Below are positions 44,994-54,607 of a stretch of DNA of 64,000 nucleotides, piece after piece. Each line of letters opens with the position of its first letter. Within the stretch, counting starts at the first letter, position 1. The stretch lies in NCBI GenBank assembly GCA_947498505.1, contig CANMKG010000001.1, positions 434,001-498,000 on the forward strand, read 5' to 3'. The position numbers were made by a program, and so were the translations under genes. The DNA is from an uncultured Maribacter sp. GTDB lineage: Bacteria; Bacteroidota; Bacteroidia; Flavobacteriales; Flavobacteriaceae. Below the pieces are notes generated by a model. The model had not been told where the DNA came from and did not search any database. It was given only the letters and a program-made list of their open reading frames with translations.

Positions 44994-46727
44994 ATGGAAA
45001 CATTGAAAGCAGTAAAAACGGAAACAAAAAATAAAAAAACGATGAGAATTAGTGGTGCTGAAGCTATAATACATTGTTTATTGGCAGAAGGAGTAGATTT
45101 ATTATATGGTTATCCAGGTGGTGCAATTATGCCTGTTTATGATGAACTATATAAGTTTCAAGATAAATTAACGCATATATTAACACGTCATGAGCAAGGT
45201 GCTACGCATGCCGCTCAAGGTTATGCAAGGGTTACCGGTAAGGTTGGAGTTGCTATGGCGACTTCGGGCCCTGGAGCTACAAATTTGGTAACTGGTATTG
45301 CAGATGCTCAAATAGACTCAACTCCAATGGTGTGTATTACGGGTCAGGTGTTTAGACACTTACTTGGTTCCGATGCCTTTCAAGAAACGGATATTATTGG
45401 AATCTCCACTCCCGTAACTAAATGGAACTATCAAATTACAAAAGCTTCTGAAATTCCAGAAATTATGGCAAAAGCATTTTTCCTTGCCCGCTCTGGAAGA
45501 CCTGGACCAGTTTTGGTAGATATTACTAAAAACGCTCAATTAGAAGAGTTTGACTTTAGTTATGAAAAATGTACTGGTGTACGAAGTTACAAACCTGTTC
45601 CAAAACCAGAAATATCGGCAATAGATGAAGCGGCTGAATTAATAAATAAGGCTAAAAAACCTTTTATAGTATTTGGTCAAGGTGTTATTTTAGGAGAAGC
45701 GGAAGAAGAATTAAAAGCTTTAGTAGAAAAAGCTGGTATCCCTGCAGCATGGACTATTTTAGGATTATCTGCTATGGATACGGATCATCCGTTAAATGTA
45801 GGTATGGTTGGTATGCATGGTAACTACGGACCAAACATTCTTACCAATGAATGTGATGTTCTTATTGCAATAGGTATGCGTTTTGATGATCGCGTTACTG
45901 GTAGATTAGATGATTATGCAAAGCAAGCTAAAGTAATTCACTTTGAAATTGATCCAGCGGAAATCAATAAAAATGTAATGTCCGATGTTGCCGTTTTAGG
46001 AAATTCTAAAGAAACATTATCATTAATACTACCAAAAATTAATGAAAATAAGCATGAAGCTTGGCACAATGAGTTTAAGGAAAAATACAAAATTGAATTT
46101 GACCAAATAATTCAACCACAACTAAACCCATCAAAGCCAGGCTTAACCATGGGTGAGGTATTAAAAGAAATAAATATTGCTTCTGAACATAAAGCGGTTA
46201 TTGTTTCAGATGTTGGACAACATCAAATGTTTGCTTGCAGATATGCTAAGTTTAAGCAGTCTAAAAGTAATGTTACCTCAGGTGGTTTAGGAACCATGGG
46301 CTTTGCTTTACCAGCTGCTATTGGAGCCAAAATGGGAGCAATGGAGCGCGAAGTAGTTACTATTATTGGTGACGGTGGTTACCAAATGACTATACAAGAA
46401 TTAGGTGTGATTTTTCAACATAACATTCCAGTAAAAATCGTAGTTCTTAATAATGAACACTTAGGAATGGTTCGTCAATGGCAAGAATTATTTTTTGACA
46501 GTAGATATGCTTCAACCGTGATGACAAATCCAGATTTTGTAAAAATAGCTGAAGGATATCATATTAAGGCAAAAAGAGTTTCTGAGAGGGAAAACTTAAA
46601 AGAAGCTGTTCAAGAAATGATGGCCTCAAAAGACCCTTATTTCTTGGAAGTGCGTGTTGAAAAAGAAGATAATGTATTTCCAATGATTCCAGCAGGAGCA
46701 TCGGTTTCGGAAATTAGATTGAAATAA
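44994..46727 (+). CDS. ilvB: Acetolactate synthase, large (catalytic) subunit
   Basis: This thiamine-diphosphate enzyme makes acetolactate or acetohydroxybutyrate. The 577-residue protein has the N-terminal YGYPGGAIMPVYDEL with the catalytic Glu in THILTRHEQGATHAAQGYAR (HEQGA), the middle domain with GMRFDDRVTGRLDDY, and the TPP motif IIGDGGYQMTIQELGVIFQHN. It is 60 bases downstream of ilvD and 22 bases upstream of its regulatory subunit gene. Confidence 0.97.
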   Translation: METLKAVKTETKNKKTMRISGAEAIIHCLLAEGVDLLYGYPGGAIMPVYDELYKFQDKLTHILTRHEQGATHAAQGYARVTGKVGVAMATSGPGATNLVTGIADAQIDSTPMVCITGQVFRHLLGSDAFQETDIIGISTPVTKWNYQITKASEIPEIMAKAFFLARSGRPGPVLVDITKNAQLEEFDFSYEKCTGVRSYKPVPKPEISAIDEAAELINKAKKPFIVFGQGVILGEAEEELKALVEKAGIPAAWTILGLSAMDTDHPLNVGMVGMHGNYGPNILTNECDVLIAIGMRFDDRVTGRLDDYAKQAKVIHFEIDPAEINKNVMSDVAVLGNSKETLSLILPKINENKHEAWHNEFKEKYKIEFDQIIQPQLNPSKPGLTMGEVLKEINIASEHKAVIVSDVGQHQMFACRYAKFKQSKSNVTSGGLGTMGFALPAAIGAKMGAMEREVVTIIGDGGYQMTIQELGVIFQHNIPVKIVVLNNEHLGMVRQWQELFFDSRYASTVMTNPDFVKIAEGYHIKAKRVSERENLKEAVQEMMASKDPYFLEVRVEKEDNVFPMIPAGASVSEIRLK

Positions 46728-46749
46728 TTAAGTAAGATTAGAAGAATCC

Positions 46750-47280
46750 ATGGAAAAAGAAACATTTACCATATCGGTTTATTCAGAAAACAATGTTGGA
46801 TTACTAAATAGAATATCAGGAATTTTCCTTAAACGTCATGTTAATGTTGAAAGTTTAAATGTTTCTAAATCAGAAATAGATGGCGTTTCAAAATTCACTA
46901 TAGTAATTATTGAAACATATGAAGCTGCAAGGAAAATTGTAGGTCAAATTGAAAAACAAATTGAAGTTATAAAGGCTTATTTTCACACAAATGATGAGAC
47001 TATTTACCAAGAGTCCGCTTTGTTTAAAATTAAGTCTAGCTTGTTATTTGATGAACGTCAAATTCAGAATATAATAAAAGAAAGTAACTCTCAAATTGTT
47101 ACCGTTTCAAGAGACTTCTTTGTACTGTCAAAAACAGGAAGACGTAGCGAAGTTGATGAAATGCACAGTCAATTGGAACCTTTTGGAATTATGCAGTTCG
47201 TACGTTCGGGCAGAATAGCCATAACTAAGGCCGAAATGCCTATATCAACATTATTAGAAGAATTCAACCTAAATAAATAA
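46750..47280 (+). CDS. ilvN: Acetolactate synthase, small (regulatory) subunit
   Basis: The N-terminal ACT domain (FTISVYSENNVGLLNRISGIF, with NVESLNVSKSEIDGVSKFT following) binds valine for feedback control of IlvB. The 176-residue length includes the C-terminal regulatory domain (IVTVSRDFFVLSKTGRRSE). It is placed between ilvB and ilvC, as in most Bacteroidota. Confidence 0.95.
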   Translation: MEKETFTISVYSENNVGLLNRISGIFLKRHVNVESLNVSKSEIDGVSKFTIVIIETYEAARKIVGQIEKQIEVIKAYFHTNDETIYQESALFKIKSSLLFDERQIQNIIKESNSQIVTVSRDFFVLSKTGRRSEVDEMHSQLEPFGIMQFVRSGRIAITKAEMPISTLLEEFNLNK

Positions 47281-47307
47281 ATTAAAACACATAAATAAGT
47301 ATTCAAA

Positions 47308-48783
47308 ATGGCAAATTACTTTAATACATTATCGTTAAGAGATAAGCTAACTCAATTGGGGAAATGTAGATTCATGGAGTCTAGTGAGTTTTCTGATGGT
47401 GTATCTGCTTTAAAAGGGAAAAAAATCGTTATTGTTGGCTGTGGAGCTCAAGGTTTAAATCAAGGTTTAAACATGAGAGATTCTGGTTTAGACATTTCTT
47501 ATACATTAAGAGAAGCTGCAATAAAAGAAAAAAGACAATCTTTTATTAACGCATCTGAAAATGGTTTTACCGTAGGTACTTACGAAGAACTAATTCCTCA
47601 GGCAGATTTATTAATTAATCTTACGCCAGATAAGCAGCACACAAATGTTGTTAAAGCAGTTATGCCTTTAATGAAAAAAGGCGCAACGTTATCATACTCT
47701 CACGGATTCAATATTGTGGAAGAAGGTATGCAGGTTCGCGAAGATCTTACTGTAATTATGGTAGCTCCTAAAAGTCCAGGTTCAGAGGTAAGAGAAGAAT
47801 ACAAAAGAGGTTTTGGTGTGCCAACTTTAATTGCGGTACACCCAGAAAATGATCCAGAAGGAAAAGGTTTAGAGCAAGCAAAAGCTTATGCTGCTGGTAC
47901 AGGAGGAGATAGAGCAGGTGTATTAGAATCTTCTTTTGTTGCTGAAGTAAAGTCTGATTTAATGGGTGAGCAAACTATATTATGTGGATTGCTACAAACA
48001 GGATCTATTCTTTGTTTTGACAAAATGATTGAAAAAGGTATTGACGCTGGTTATGCTTCTAAACTTATTCAGTACGGATGGGAAACTGTTACAGAAGGTT
48101 TAAAATATGGTGGTATTACTAATATGATGGACCGTTTGTCTAATCCAGCAAAAATTAAGGCTTTTGAATTATCTGAAGAATTAAAAGATATTATGCGCCC
48201 ACTGTTTCAAAAGCATATGGATGACATTATGGAAGGTGAGTTCTCTAAAACAATGATGGAAGATTGGGCTAATGATGATAAAAACTTATTAGGTTGGAGA
48301 GCAGCCACTGGTGAAACTGCTTTTGAAAAAACTCCAGCTGGAGATATTGAAATTTCGGAACAAGAGTTTTATGACAATGGTGTTTTAATGGTTGCCATGG
48401 TTAGAGCAGGAGTAGAGCTTGCGTATGAAGCAATGACTGATTCTGGAATTATCGGAGAGTCTGCTTATTATGAGTCTTTACATGAAACTCCATTAATTGC
48501 AAACACCATTGCTAGAAAAAAATTATTTGAAATGAACAGAGTAATTTCAGATACTGCAGAATATGGTTGTTATTTATTTGACCACGCTTGTAAGCCTTTA
48601 TTAACAGACTTCATGACAAAAATTGATACCGATGTAATTGGTAAAAATTATACTGAAGGGAAAAGCAATGGTGTAGATAATGCCAAATTAATTGCTGTTA
48701 ATAAAGCATTAAGAGAGCACCCTGTTGAAACTGTTGGAGCAAGATTAAGAGCTTCAATGACAGCAATGAAACCTATAGTTTAA
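47308..48783 (+). CDS. ilvC: Ketol-acid reductoisomerase, long (class II) form
   Basis: IlvC isomerises and reduces acetolactate to dihydroxy-isovalerate with NADPH. The protein has the Rossmann motif [33 protein letters not shown], and [13 protein letters not shown]. At 491 residues it is the long class II form with a duplicated C-terminal domain, as in E. coli. An inverted repeat (TTCCCT/AGGGAA) lies in the 48-bp gap to ilvA. Confidence 0.97.
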   Translation: MANYFNTLSLRDKLTQLGKCRFMESSEFSDGVSALKGKKIVIVGCGAQGLNQGLNMRDSGLDISYTLREAAIKEKRQSFINASENGFTVGTYEELIPQADLLINLTPDKQHTNVVKAVMPLMKKGATLSYSHGFNIVEEGMQVREDLTVIMVAPKSPGSEVREEYKRGFGVPTLIAVHPENDPEGKGLEQAKAYAAGTGGDRAGVLESSFVAEVKSDLMGEQTILCGLLQTGSILCFDKMIEKGIDAGYASKLIQYGWETVTEGLKYGGITNMMDRLSNPAKIKAFELSEELKDIMRPLFQKHMDDIMEGEFSKTMMEDWANDDKNLLGWRAATGETAFEKTPAGDIEISEQEFYDNGVLMVAMVRAGVELAYEAMTDSGIIGESAYYESLHETPLIANTIARKKLFEMNRVISDTAEYGCYLFDHACKPLLTDFMTKIDTDVIGKNYTEGKSNGVDNAKLIAVNKALREHPVETVGARLRASMTAMKPIV

Positions 48784-48831
48784 ATTAATTCCCTCCCTTG
48801 AGGAGATCTTAAGGGAAGAAAAGACATAATT

Positions 48832-50082
48832 ATGACTTACTTCCCTGAAATAGATAGCATAAAAAAAGCGGCGAAAAACATTCAACAAGTTGTTGAAGTT
48901 ACGCCGCTTTCTTTGAGTTTAAGACTTTCCGAGCTATATCAGTCAAAAGTATTTCTTAAAAGAGAAGACTTACAGCGAGTACGGTCCTATAAAATTCGAG
49001 GAGCTTTTAATAAAATAAGTTCGCTTTCAAAAGAGCAACAACAATTAGGTATAGTGTGTGCTAGTGCGGGAAACCATGCTCAAGGTGTTGCCTTTTCTTG
49101 TAATCATTTAGGTATTAAAGGTACTATTTATATGCCATCGGTAACTCCAAACCAAAAAATTGAACAGACAAAAATGTTCGGAGGAAAATGGGTTGATATT
49201 GTTCTTGAAGGAGATACTTTTGATGACGCCTCTAGAGCTGCAACTCAATTTTGCATCGAAAAGAAAAAAACATACATTCATCCCTTTGACGATCCCAAAA
49301 TTATTGAGGGACAAGGTACAATTGGGCTGGAAATATTTACACAATCTAATACTCCAATCGATTATGTTTTTGCACCTATCGGAGGTGGAGGTTTAGCTTC
49401 TGGTCTAATAGGAAGTATAAAAACATTATCGCCAAATACTAAAATTATAGGGGTAGAACCTGAAGGTGCTCCTTCTATGAAAACATCTATAACTAATAAA
49501 AAAAATACAGCATTAAAGCATATAGATAAATTTGTTGATGGTGCAGCTGTGAAAAAAGTTGGAGATTATACATTTGATATTTGCAGCAAACATCTTGATA
49601 ACATGGTTACTGTGCCTGAGGGACAAGTTTGTCAAACAATATTAGATCTTTACAATCGCGATGCTATTGTGGTAGAACCCGCAGGGGCTTTAACAATTGC
49701 TGCATTAGATAATTATACTGAAGAGATAAAGGGTAAAAATATTGTTTGTATTGTTAGTGGAAGTAATAATGATATTACCAGAACAGCAGAAATAAAAGAA
49801 CGAGCTTTATTATATGGTAATTTAAAACATTATTTTATGGTTAGATTTCCACAACGACCAGGAGCCCTTAAAGAATTTGTTACGGAGATTTTAGGTCCGA
49901 CGGATGATATTACTCATTTTGAGTATTCCAAAAAATCTAGTAAAGAAAATGCTCCTGCTGTAGTTGGTATTGAACTTAAATCAGCATCTGATTTAGAGCC
50001 ACTTATTCAACGGATGAAAACAAATAATTTTTATGGACAGTATCTTAATAATAAGCCAGACCTGTTTCAATATCTTGTTTAA
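48832..50082 (+). CDS. ilvA: Threonine ammonia-lyase (biosynthetic)
   Basis: IlvA makes 2-oxobutyrate from threonine, the entry to isoleucine. The PLP lysine is in VRSYKIRGAFNKI, with SAGNHAQGVAFSC and the glycine loop PIGGGGLASGL. At 416 residues it has one short ACT-like C-terminal domain (HYFMVRFPQRPGALKEFV). Its presence shows that the isoleucine route runs through threonine. It is the last gene of ilvDBNCA. Confidence 0.95.
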   Translation: MTYFPEIDSIKKAAKNIQQVVEVTPLSLSLRLSELYQSKVFLKREDLQRVRSYKIRGAFNKISSLSKEQQQLGIVCASAGNHAQGVAFSCNHLGIKGTIYMPSVTPNQKIEQTKMFGGKWVDIVLEGDTFDDASRAATQFCIEKKKTYIHPFDDPKIIEGQGTIGLEIFTQSNTPIDYVFAPIGGGGLASGLIGSIKTLSPNTKIIGVEPEGAPSMKTSITNKKNTALKHIDKFVDGAAVKKVGDYTFDICSKHLDNMVTVPEGQVCQTILDLYNRDAIVVEPAGALTIAALDNYTEEIKGKNIVCIVSGSNNDITRTAEIKERALLYGNLKHYFMVRFPQRPGALKEFVTEILGPTDDITHFEYSKKSSKENAPAVVGIELKSASDLEPLIQRMKTNNFYGQYLNNKPDLFQYLV

Positions 50083-50183
50083 AAATCGTAACATTCTCAT
50101 ATTCTTTTATTACGAAATAGCATTTAATTATAATAACCCCTCAATTAGATTTTAGAGACTCTCTTTTAATGAGGACTATTCAG

Positions 50184-50191
50184 TAAATTTG
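50184..50191 (+). promoter_or_regulatory. Candidate -7 box of the gapN promoter
   Basis: TAAATTTG is an exact TAnnTTTG match, 46 bases before the gapN ATG in the 155-bp gap after ilvA. No -33 element is apparent at the usual spacing. Confidence 0.35.
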
Positions 50192-50237
50192 TAAAGAATC
50201 TTTCATTTTTACATTAAAATTCTTAAAAAATTAAATC

Positions 50238-51824
50238 ATGAATAAGGTAAATCTACCCGACCAATTTCAGATTACAGAAGAAATTCATCAAAAACAGTAC
50301 TTAATTAATGGAGAATTAAAAACCTGGAGTGGAAGCACTGCTGAAATATATTCCTCAATTTCATCTACCGATACGTACAAACCTACTTTTTTAGGAACGG
50401 TTCCTGATATGGGAGAGCCTGAAGCTCTTGAAGCATTAGATGCAGCTTTAAATGCCTATTCAAAAGGACAGGGAGTTTGGCCAACGATGCAGGTTAAAGA
50501 CCGTATTGAATGTATGGAAAATTTTGTTGAAAAAATGTCAACAAAAAGAGAAGAGATTGTTAACCTGTTAATGTGGGAAATTGGGAAATCGCTACCAGAC
50601 TCTCAGAAAGAATTTGATCGTACCGTTGAATATATTCATGACACAATTGAGGATTATAAACAATTAGATCGAAATAGTTCTAAATTTCAAAAACATGATG
50701 GTGTTTATGCTCATGTTAAAAGAGGACCATTAGGTGTTGTTTTATGTTTAGGGCCATACAACTATCCATTAAATGAAACTTTTGCCTTATTAATTCCGGC
50801 CATAATAATGGGGAATACTACCATTTTTAAACCTGCTAAACACGGCGTTTTATTAATTACTCCGCTTTTAGAAGCTTTTCAATCAAGTTTTCCAAAAGGA
50901 GTGGTAAATGTACTTTTCGGTAGGGGTAGAGCTGTGGCAGCGCCAATTATGAAAACGGGAAAAGTTGATGTTTTGGCATTAATTGGAAACAGCAAATCTG
51001 CTAATGCTTTGCAAGACCAACATCCTAAAAGTAATAGATTGCGCTTAGTGTTGGGTCTAGAAGCTAAAAACCCTGCAATTGTGCTTCCAGATGCGGATTT
51101 GGATTTAACTATTAATGAGTGTATTGCTGGAACCTTGTCTTTTAACGGTCAAAGATGTACAGCCTTAAAAGTACTTTATGTTCATGAAGATATTGTGGAA
51201 GAGTTTAATAAGCGATTTGCGAAAAAAGTAGACGCTCTTAAATTTGGTAATCCTTGGGAAGATGGAGTGAAATTAACTCCTTTGCCAGAGCCAGATAAGC
51301 CACAGTACATTCAAGAATTGATTAAAGATGCGAAGGAAAAGGGAGCTAAAGTTGTTAATAAAAAAGGAGGGGAGCTTTCTGAAAATTATATTTGGCCTGC
51401 AGTAGTTTATCCTGTATCTAAAGACATGCGAGTTTATCAAGAGGAACAATTTGGTCCCATTATTCCTGTGGTACCTTTTAAAAATATTGAAGAACCGCTT
51501 GATGATATGGCTGAAAGTAATTATGGACAGCAAGTAAGTCTATTTGGTAAAGATATTTATGCACTTGCTCCATTAATTGATACTTTGGTTAACCTTGTAT
51601 GTAGAGTAAACTTAAATAGTTCTTGTCAAAGAGGTCCAGATGTTTATCCGTTTACCGGAAGAAAAGATTCTGCACAATCTACCTTAAGTGTTCACGATGC
51701 TTTGCGCTCTTTTTCTATAAGAACATTTGTTGCTTTCAAGGATAATGAACTAAATACCGAGGTTGTTGAACAGTTACTTGAAGCTAAAGTATCTAACTTT
51801 GTAAGTACAGATTATATTTTGTAA
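50238..51824 (+). CDS. gapN: NADP-dependent glyceraldehyde-3-phosphate dehydrogenase, non-phosphorylating (aldehyde dehydrogenase family)
   Basis: GapN oxidises glyceraldehyde 3-phosphate directly to 3-phosphoglycerate and makes NADPH. The 528-residue protein has the aldehyde dehydrogenase marks: [20 protein letters not shown], the catalytic Glu in [18 protein letters not shown], and the catalytic Cys in [10 protein letters not shown]. The resemblance to GapN is from overall pattern; another aldehyde substrate is possible. It is followed by a strong terminator. Confidence 0.82.
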   Translation: MNKVNLPDQFQITEEIHQKQYLINGELKTWSGSTAEIYSSISSTDTYKPTFLGTVPDMGEPEALEALDAALNAYSKGQGVWPTMQVKDRIECMENFVEKMSTKREEIVNLLMWEIGKSLPDSQKEFDRTVEYIHDTIEDYKQLDRNSSKFQKHDGVYAHVKRGPLGVVLCLGPYNYPLNETFALLIPAIIMGNTTIFKPAKHGVLLITPLLEAFQSSFPKGVVNVLFGRGRAVAAPIMKTGKVDVLALIGNSKSANALQDQHPKSNRLRLVLGLEAKNPAIVLPDADLDLTINECIAGTLSFNGQRCTALKVLYVHEDIVEEFNKRFAKKVDALKFGNPWEDGVKLTPLPEPDKPQYIQELIKDAKEKGAKVVNKKGGELSENYIWPAVVYPVSKDMRVYQEEQFGPIIPVVPFKNIEEPLDDMAESNYGQQVSLFGKDIYALAPLIDTLVNLVCRVNLNSSCQRGPDVYPFTGRKDSAQSTLSVHDALRSFSIRTFVAFKDNELNTEVVEQLLEAKVSNFVSTDYIL

Positions 51825-51846
51825 AAAATTAGTTTACACTAATGTA

Positions 51847-51880
51847 AAAGCCCCAATTAAATTATAATAATTGGGGCTTT
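51847..51880 (+). terminator. Terminator after gapN
   Basis: Perfect 13-bp stem AAAGCCCCAATTA (51847-51859) with TAATTGGGGCTTT (51868-51880), an 8-base loop, then CTTTATTTT. The right arm and following bases are part of the direct repeat shared with the leuB end. Confidence 0.85.
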
Positions 51881-51932
51881 CTTTATTTTAGCAAAGGTTT
51901 TTGTTTGATGTTTTCTGCCAGCCAATCGCCAA
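51847..51932. repeat. Direct repeat copy A: duplicated leuB 3' end plus terminator
   Basis: Bases 51868-51932 match 53498-53562 at 62 of 65 positions, and the matching terminator left arms extend the repeat to about 85 bases. Read on the minus strand, copy A encodes the leuB tail DWLAENI, but the leuB stop codon is changed (ATC AAA CAA), so it is a truncated, mutated copy. Copies A and B bracket the lipoprotein gene. Confidence 0.9.
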
Positions 51933-52054
51933 TTTACAATGTTGTTAGTATTAAAATTAAAAGAGCTTAGTAGTATTAGTACACAAATCCAATAATGTAA
52001 GATTTTATCTATTTCAAAATCAATTCAAACCAATTTTAGATTATTTTTCAGAAG
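51933..52054. other. Spacer beyond the truncated leuB tail
   Basis: About 120 AT-rich bases between repeat copy A and the lipoprotein gene stop codon. No gene, hairpin or further leuB homology is seen; the match to leuB ends abruptly after CCAATCGCCAA. Confidence 0.5.
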
Positions 52055-53341
52055 TTATTTCTTAATAACAACCGATTCAAGTTCATATTCATCATTTTTA
52101 TCATTAGAAATGAATAAATCTTCTATAAAATCTAATTGCGACTTACTTTTCGTGTAAATACTTGTAGATTTATATTTCATTGAGTCAATATTCATTTCAG
52201 GGTAAGCTTCTGTTATCTCTATAGGTAATTTATTAAAATTTAAATTCGCTTTAGAATCAGAAAATATTTGCCAAACTATTGTAGAGCTTTCAGAATCATA
52301 CTTCCAGGTGTTTACTTTTCGAATATAATCTTCATCAATAGAAAAACTAAAATCATAAATCGACGAATCTTCGTATGTAAAATTAGGTTTCTCTGGAACA
52401 ATCAAGTTTTCCGTTTTACTCCCTTCTTTGCGATATTTATACACATATCCCTCAAGGGCCAGTTGAAAATCAACTTTATACTTTTCAAAAATATCCAGAT
52501 ACCCTATTTTTATGTAATTAAGGCCAACGTTCCAATAAGAGGAGTCATAACGATGATTTAAAGTATAAACACCACTATTTTGATTTAAGTCCTTTTCATA
52601 TGCAATAACTGACAGGGGTGTTGATAGATATTTATTGGGTGGTAAATTAACGTTTAAATAACTGTCAAAGTTTTGAAAATTTTCATAATCCAAATTTAGA
52701 GTATCTCCATCTTTAACGTTCTTTATGAACGTATACTTTAAATCATTATTACCATCTAAAATACTTAAAAAATAAGTGTTCCTTTCGTGCAAATCAACAT
52801 TATTAATTACTAATTGATTAGAATCCGAAATAGTTGTATTTGTGGTAAGTATTATGTTATCCCCAGTTAGTGTGTGATTTTTTACTTCTGGGATGTTGTT
52901 TACATTTATATTAAATTTTCCAACTATTGGATTTTGCAGTAAAGCGTTGGTATTAGGTATAGATGAATTGAAGTTCCAAATACTTTTTTTAGGAACGTTG
53001 GGAAATGTTTCTAAAAAAAAATTTTTTTGCCCTTCAGAAGTGTGATAAAAAGAATTTAGAATAGTAATGCGTAAATTATCACTGACAGAGTCTTTTGGAG
53101 CTTCAAATGATAATTTATCTCCATTTTTGTATTTAGAATAGTCCAATATATTTCCATTTTCATCATGAACAATTATCCAATTCCCTAAAGAACTATCATT
53201 AATGTAATTATTGCCTACATTAAGGCTAAAATATATTTCTTGTAATGATTTTGTTTCTGAGATATTTTCTTTAGTTTCATTTTTTGAACACCCTAGGACA
53301 ACTAAAAATAATAGGATAAGAATTAATTTAAACGATTTCAT
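52055..53341 (-). CDS. Hypothetical lipoprotein flanked by direct repeats
   Basis: The 428-residue protein has a lipoprotein signal (KLILILLFLVVLGCSKNE, lipid Cys18). The mature protein is rich in Asn, Ser and aromatic residues and looks beta-rich, with no catalytic motif or family recognised. It sits alone between two copies of an approximately 85-bp repeat derived from the leuB end, which suggests that it was added to this place as a unit of about 1.6 kb. Composition is not clearly different from its neighbours. Function unknown; a cell-surface or periplasmic location is likely. Confidence 0.7.
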   Translation of the reverse strand: MKSFKLILILLFLVVLGCSKNETKENISETKSLQEIYFSLNVGNNYINDSSLGNWIIVHDENGNILDYSKYKNGDKLSFEAPKDSVSDNLRITILNSFYHTSEGQKNFFLETFPNVPKKSIWNFNSSIPNTNALLQNPIVGKFNINVNNIPEVKNHTLTGDNIILTTNTTISDSNQLVINNVDLHERNTYFLSILDGNNDLKYTFIKNVKDGDTLNLDYENFQNFDSYLNVNLPPNKYLSTPLSVIAYEKDLNQNSGVYTLNHRYDSSYWNVGLNYIKIGYLDIFEKYKVDFQLALEGYVYKYRKEGSKTENLIVPEKPNFTYEDSSIYDFSFSIDEDYIRKVNTWKYDSESSTIVWQIFSDSKANLNFNKLPIEITEAYPEMNIDSMKYKSTSIYTKSKSQLDFIEDLFISNDKNDEYELESVVIKK

Positions 53342-53478
53342 TTCTTACAAATTTTGAAAGTATAAAGTTAATTTATTTAAAACGTTAAAGATTAGTTTTT
53401 TTTTAAAATATTTAACTTATAAATGAGTATATATGTTTGTATACTAAAGATTCATAAGTTTGGGTTAATCTAATAAAG

Positions 53479-53510
53479 AAAGCCCCAATTATTAATTTAA
53501 TTGGGGCTTT
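53479..53510 (-). terminator. Terminator after leuB
   Basis: Perfect 13-bp stem AAAGCCCCAATTA (53479-53491) with TAATTGGGGCTTT (53498-53510), a 6-base loop, and TTTCTTTATTA on the outgoing minus strand. It closes leuCDAB 24 bases past the leuB stop. Confidence 0.85.
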
Positions 53511-53562
53511 CTTTATTTTAGCAAAGGTTTTTGTTAGATGTTTTCTGCTAACCAATCGCCAA
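53479..53562. repeat. Direct repeat copy B: native leuB 3' end plus terminator
   Basis: Contains the true leuB C-terminus and stop (minus strand DWLAENI then TAA at 53534-53536) and the terminator. It matches copy A at 51847-51932, about 1.63 kb away, in the same orientation. Confidence 0.9.
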
Positions 53563-54589
53563 CCTCACTTGTTTTATAAGATTTTGCACCATCGGCTAAA
53601 TCTTCTGTAACTATTTTTTCTGCTAAAGATTTGTTTACAACATCACGCACCGCTTTAGCTTCATCTGTTAAGCCAAAATCTTCAAACATCATAGCTGCTG
53701 ATAAAATGGTCGCCAAAGGATTAGCAATATCTTTTCCAGCTGCTTGAGGGTATGAACCATGAATTGGCTCATATAATTTATTATCTGTTCCTACAGAAGC
53801 AGAAGGCATAAGTCCCATAGATCCTGAAATCACAGAAGCTTCATCTGTTAATATATCTCCAAAAAGGTTTTCTGTAATTAAGACATCATAATCACTTGGC
53901 CATTGTACCAAACGCATTGCAACAGCATCTACAAACTCATACGAAACAGTAACCTCAGGATAATCTTTTTCCATCGCTTGAACGGTTTCTCTCCATAATC
54001 TTGATGACTCTAATACATTAGCTTTGTCAACACAACATAATTTTTTTGTACGCGTCATAGCAAGTTCAAAACCTTTTTTTGCCAAACGTTGAATTTCTTC
54101 TCTTGTATACGTCATGGTATCAAAAGCAGTATTATTATCATCTTTTCTTCCTCTTTCACCAAAATAAACACCACTAGTTAGTTCTCTTAAAAACACTAAG
54201 TCCGTGCCTTCGATACGTTCTCTTTTTAAGGGGGATTTATCAATTAATGACGGAAACGTAAACGTTGGTCTTACGTTAGCAAAAAGACCTAATTTTTGAC
54301 GCATTTTTAACAACCCTTGTTCTGGTCTTACCTTTGCAGAAGGGTCATTATCAAAACGAGGATGACCAATAGCTCCAAAAAGTACTGCATCAGCAGCTAC
54401 ACAAACGTCATGAGTTTCATCAGGGTACGGCTCTCCAACTGCGTCTATTGCTGCAGCACCAGTTAACGCTGGTGTCCAATTAATTTCATGATTATATTTT
54501 TTAGCAACCGCATTTGATACTTTTACAGCTTGATCAATTACTTCTGGTCCAATTCCATCACCAGCTAAAAGGGCTATGTTTAATTCCAT
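53534..54589 (-). CDS. leuB: 3-isopropylmalate dehydrogenase
   Basis: LeuB oxidatively decarboxylates 3-isopropylmalate with NAD. The 351-residue protein has IALLAGDGIGPEVIDQAV, AVLFGAIGHPRFDNDP, VFLRELTSGVYFGERG, and the metal/substrate site around LITENLFGDILTDEASVISGS, followed by PIHGSYPQAAGKDIANPLAT. It is the last gene of the leuCDAB order. Its 3' end and terminator are duplicated downstream (see repeats). Confidence 0.97.
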   Translation of the reverse strand: MELNIALLAGDGIGPEVIDQAVKVSNAVAKKYNHEINWTPALTGAAAIDAVGEPYPDETHDVCVAADAVLFGAIGHPRFDNDPSAKVRPEQGLLKMRQKLGLFANVRPTFTFPSLIDKSPLKRERIEGTDLVFLRELTSGVYFGERGRKDDNNTAFDTMTYTREEIQRLAKKGFELAMTRTKKLCCVDKANVLESSRLWRETVQAMEKDYPEVTVSYEFVDAVAMRLVQWPSDYDVLITENLFGDILTDEASVISGSMGLMPSASVGTDNKLYEPIHGSYPQAAGKDIANPLATILSAAMMFEDFGLTDEAKAVRDVVNKSLAEKIVTEDLADGAKSYKTSEVGDWLAENI

Positions 54590-54607
54590 TTAATGAATTC
54601 TTTTTAA

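Noticed and set aside
48784-48831. Hairpin TTCCCT/AGGGAA between ilvC and ilvA
   Set aside because: Six base pairs with a long loop and no T-run; not a terminator, and too short to call a regulatory element alone.
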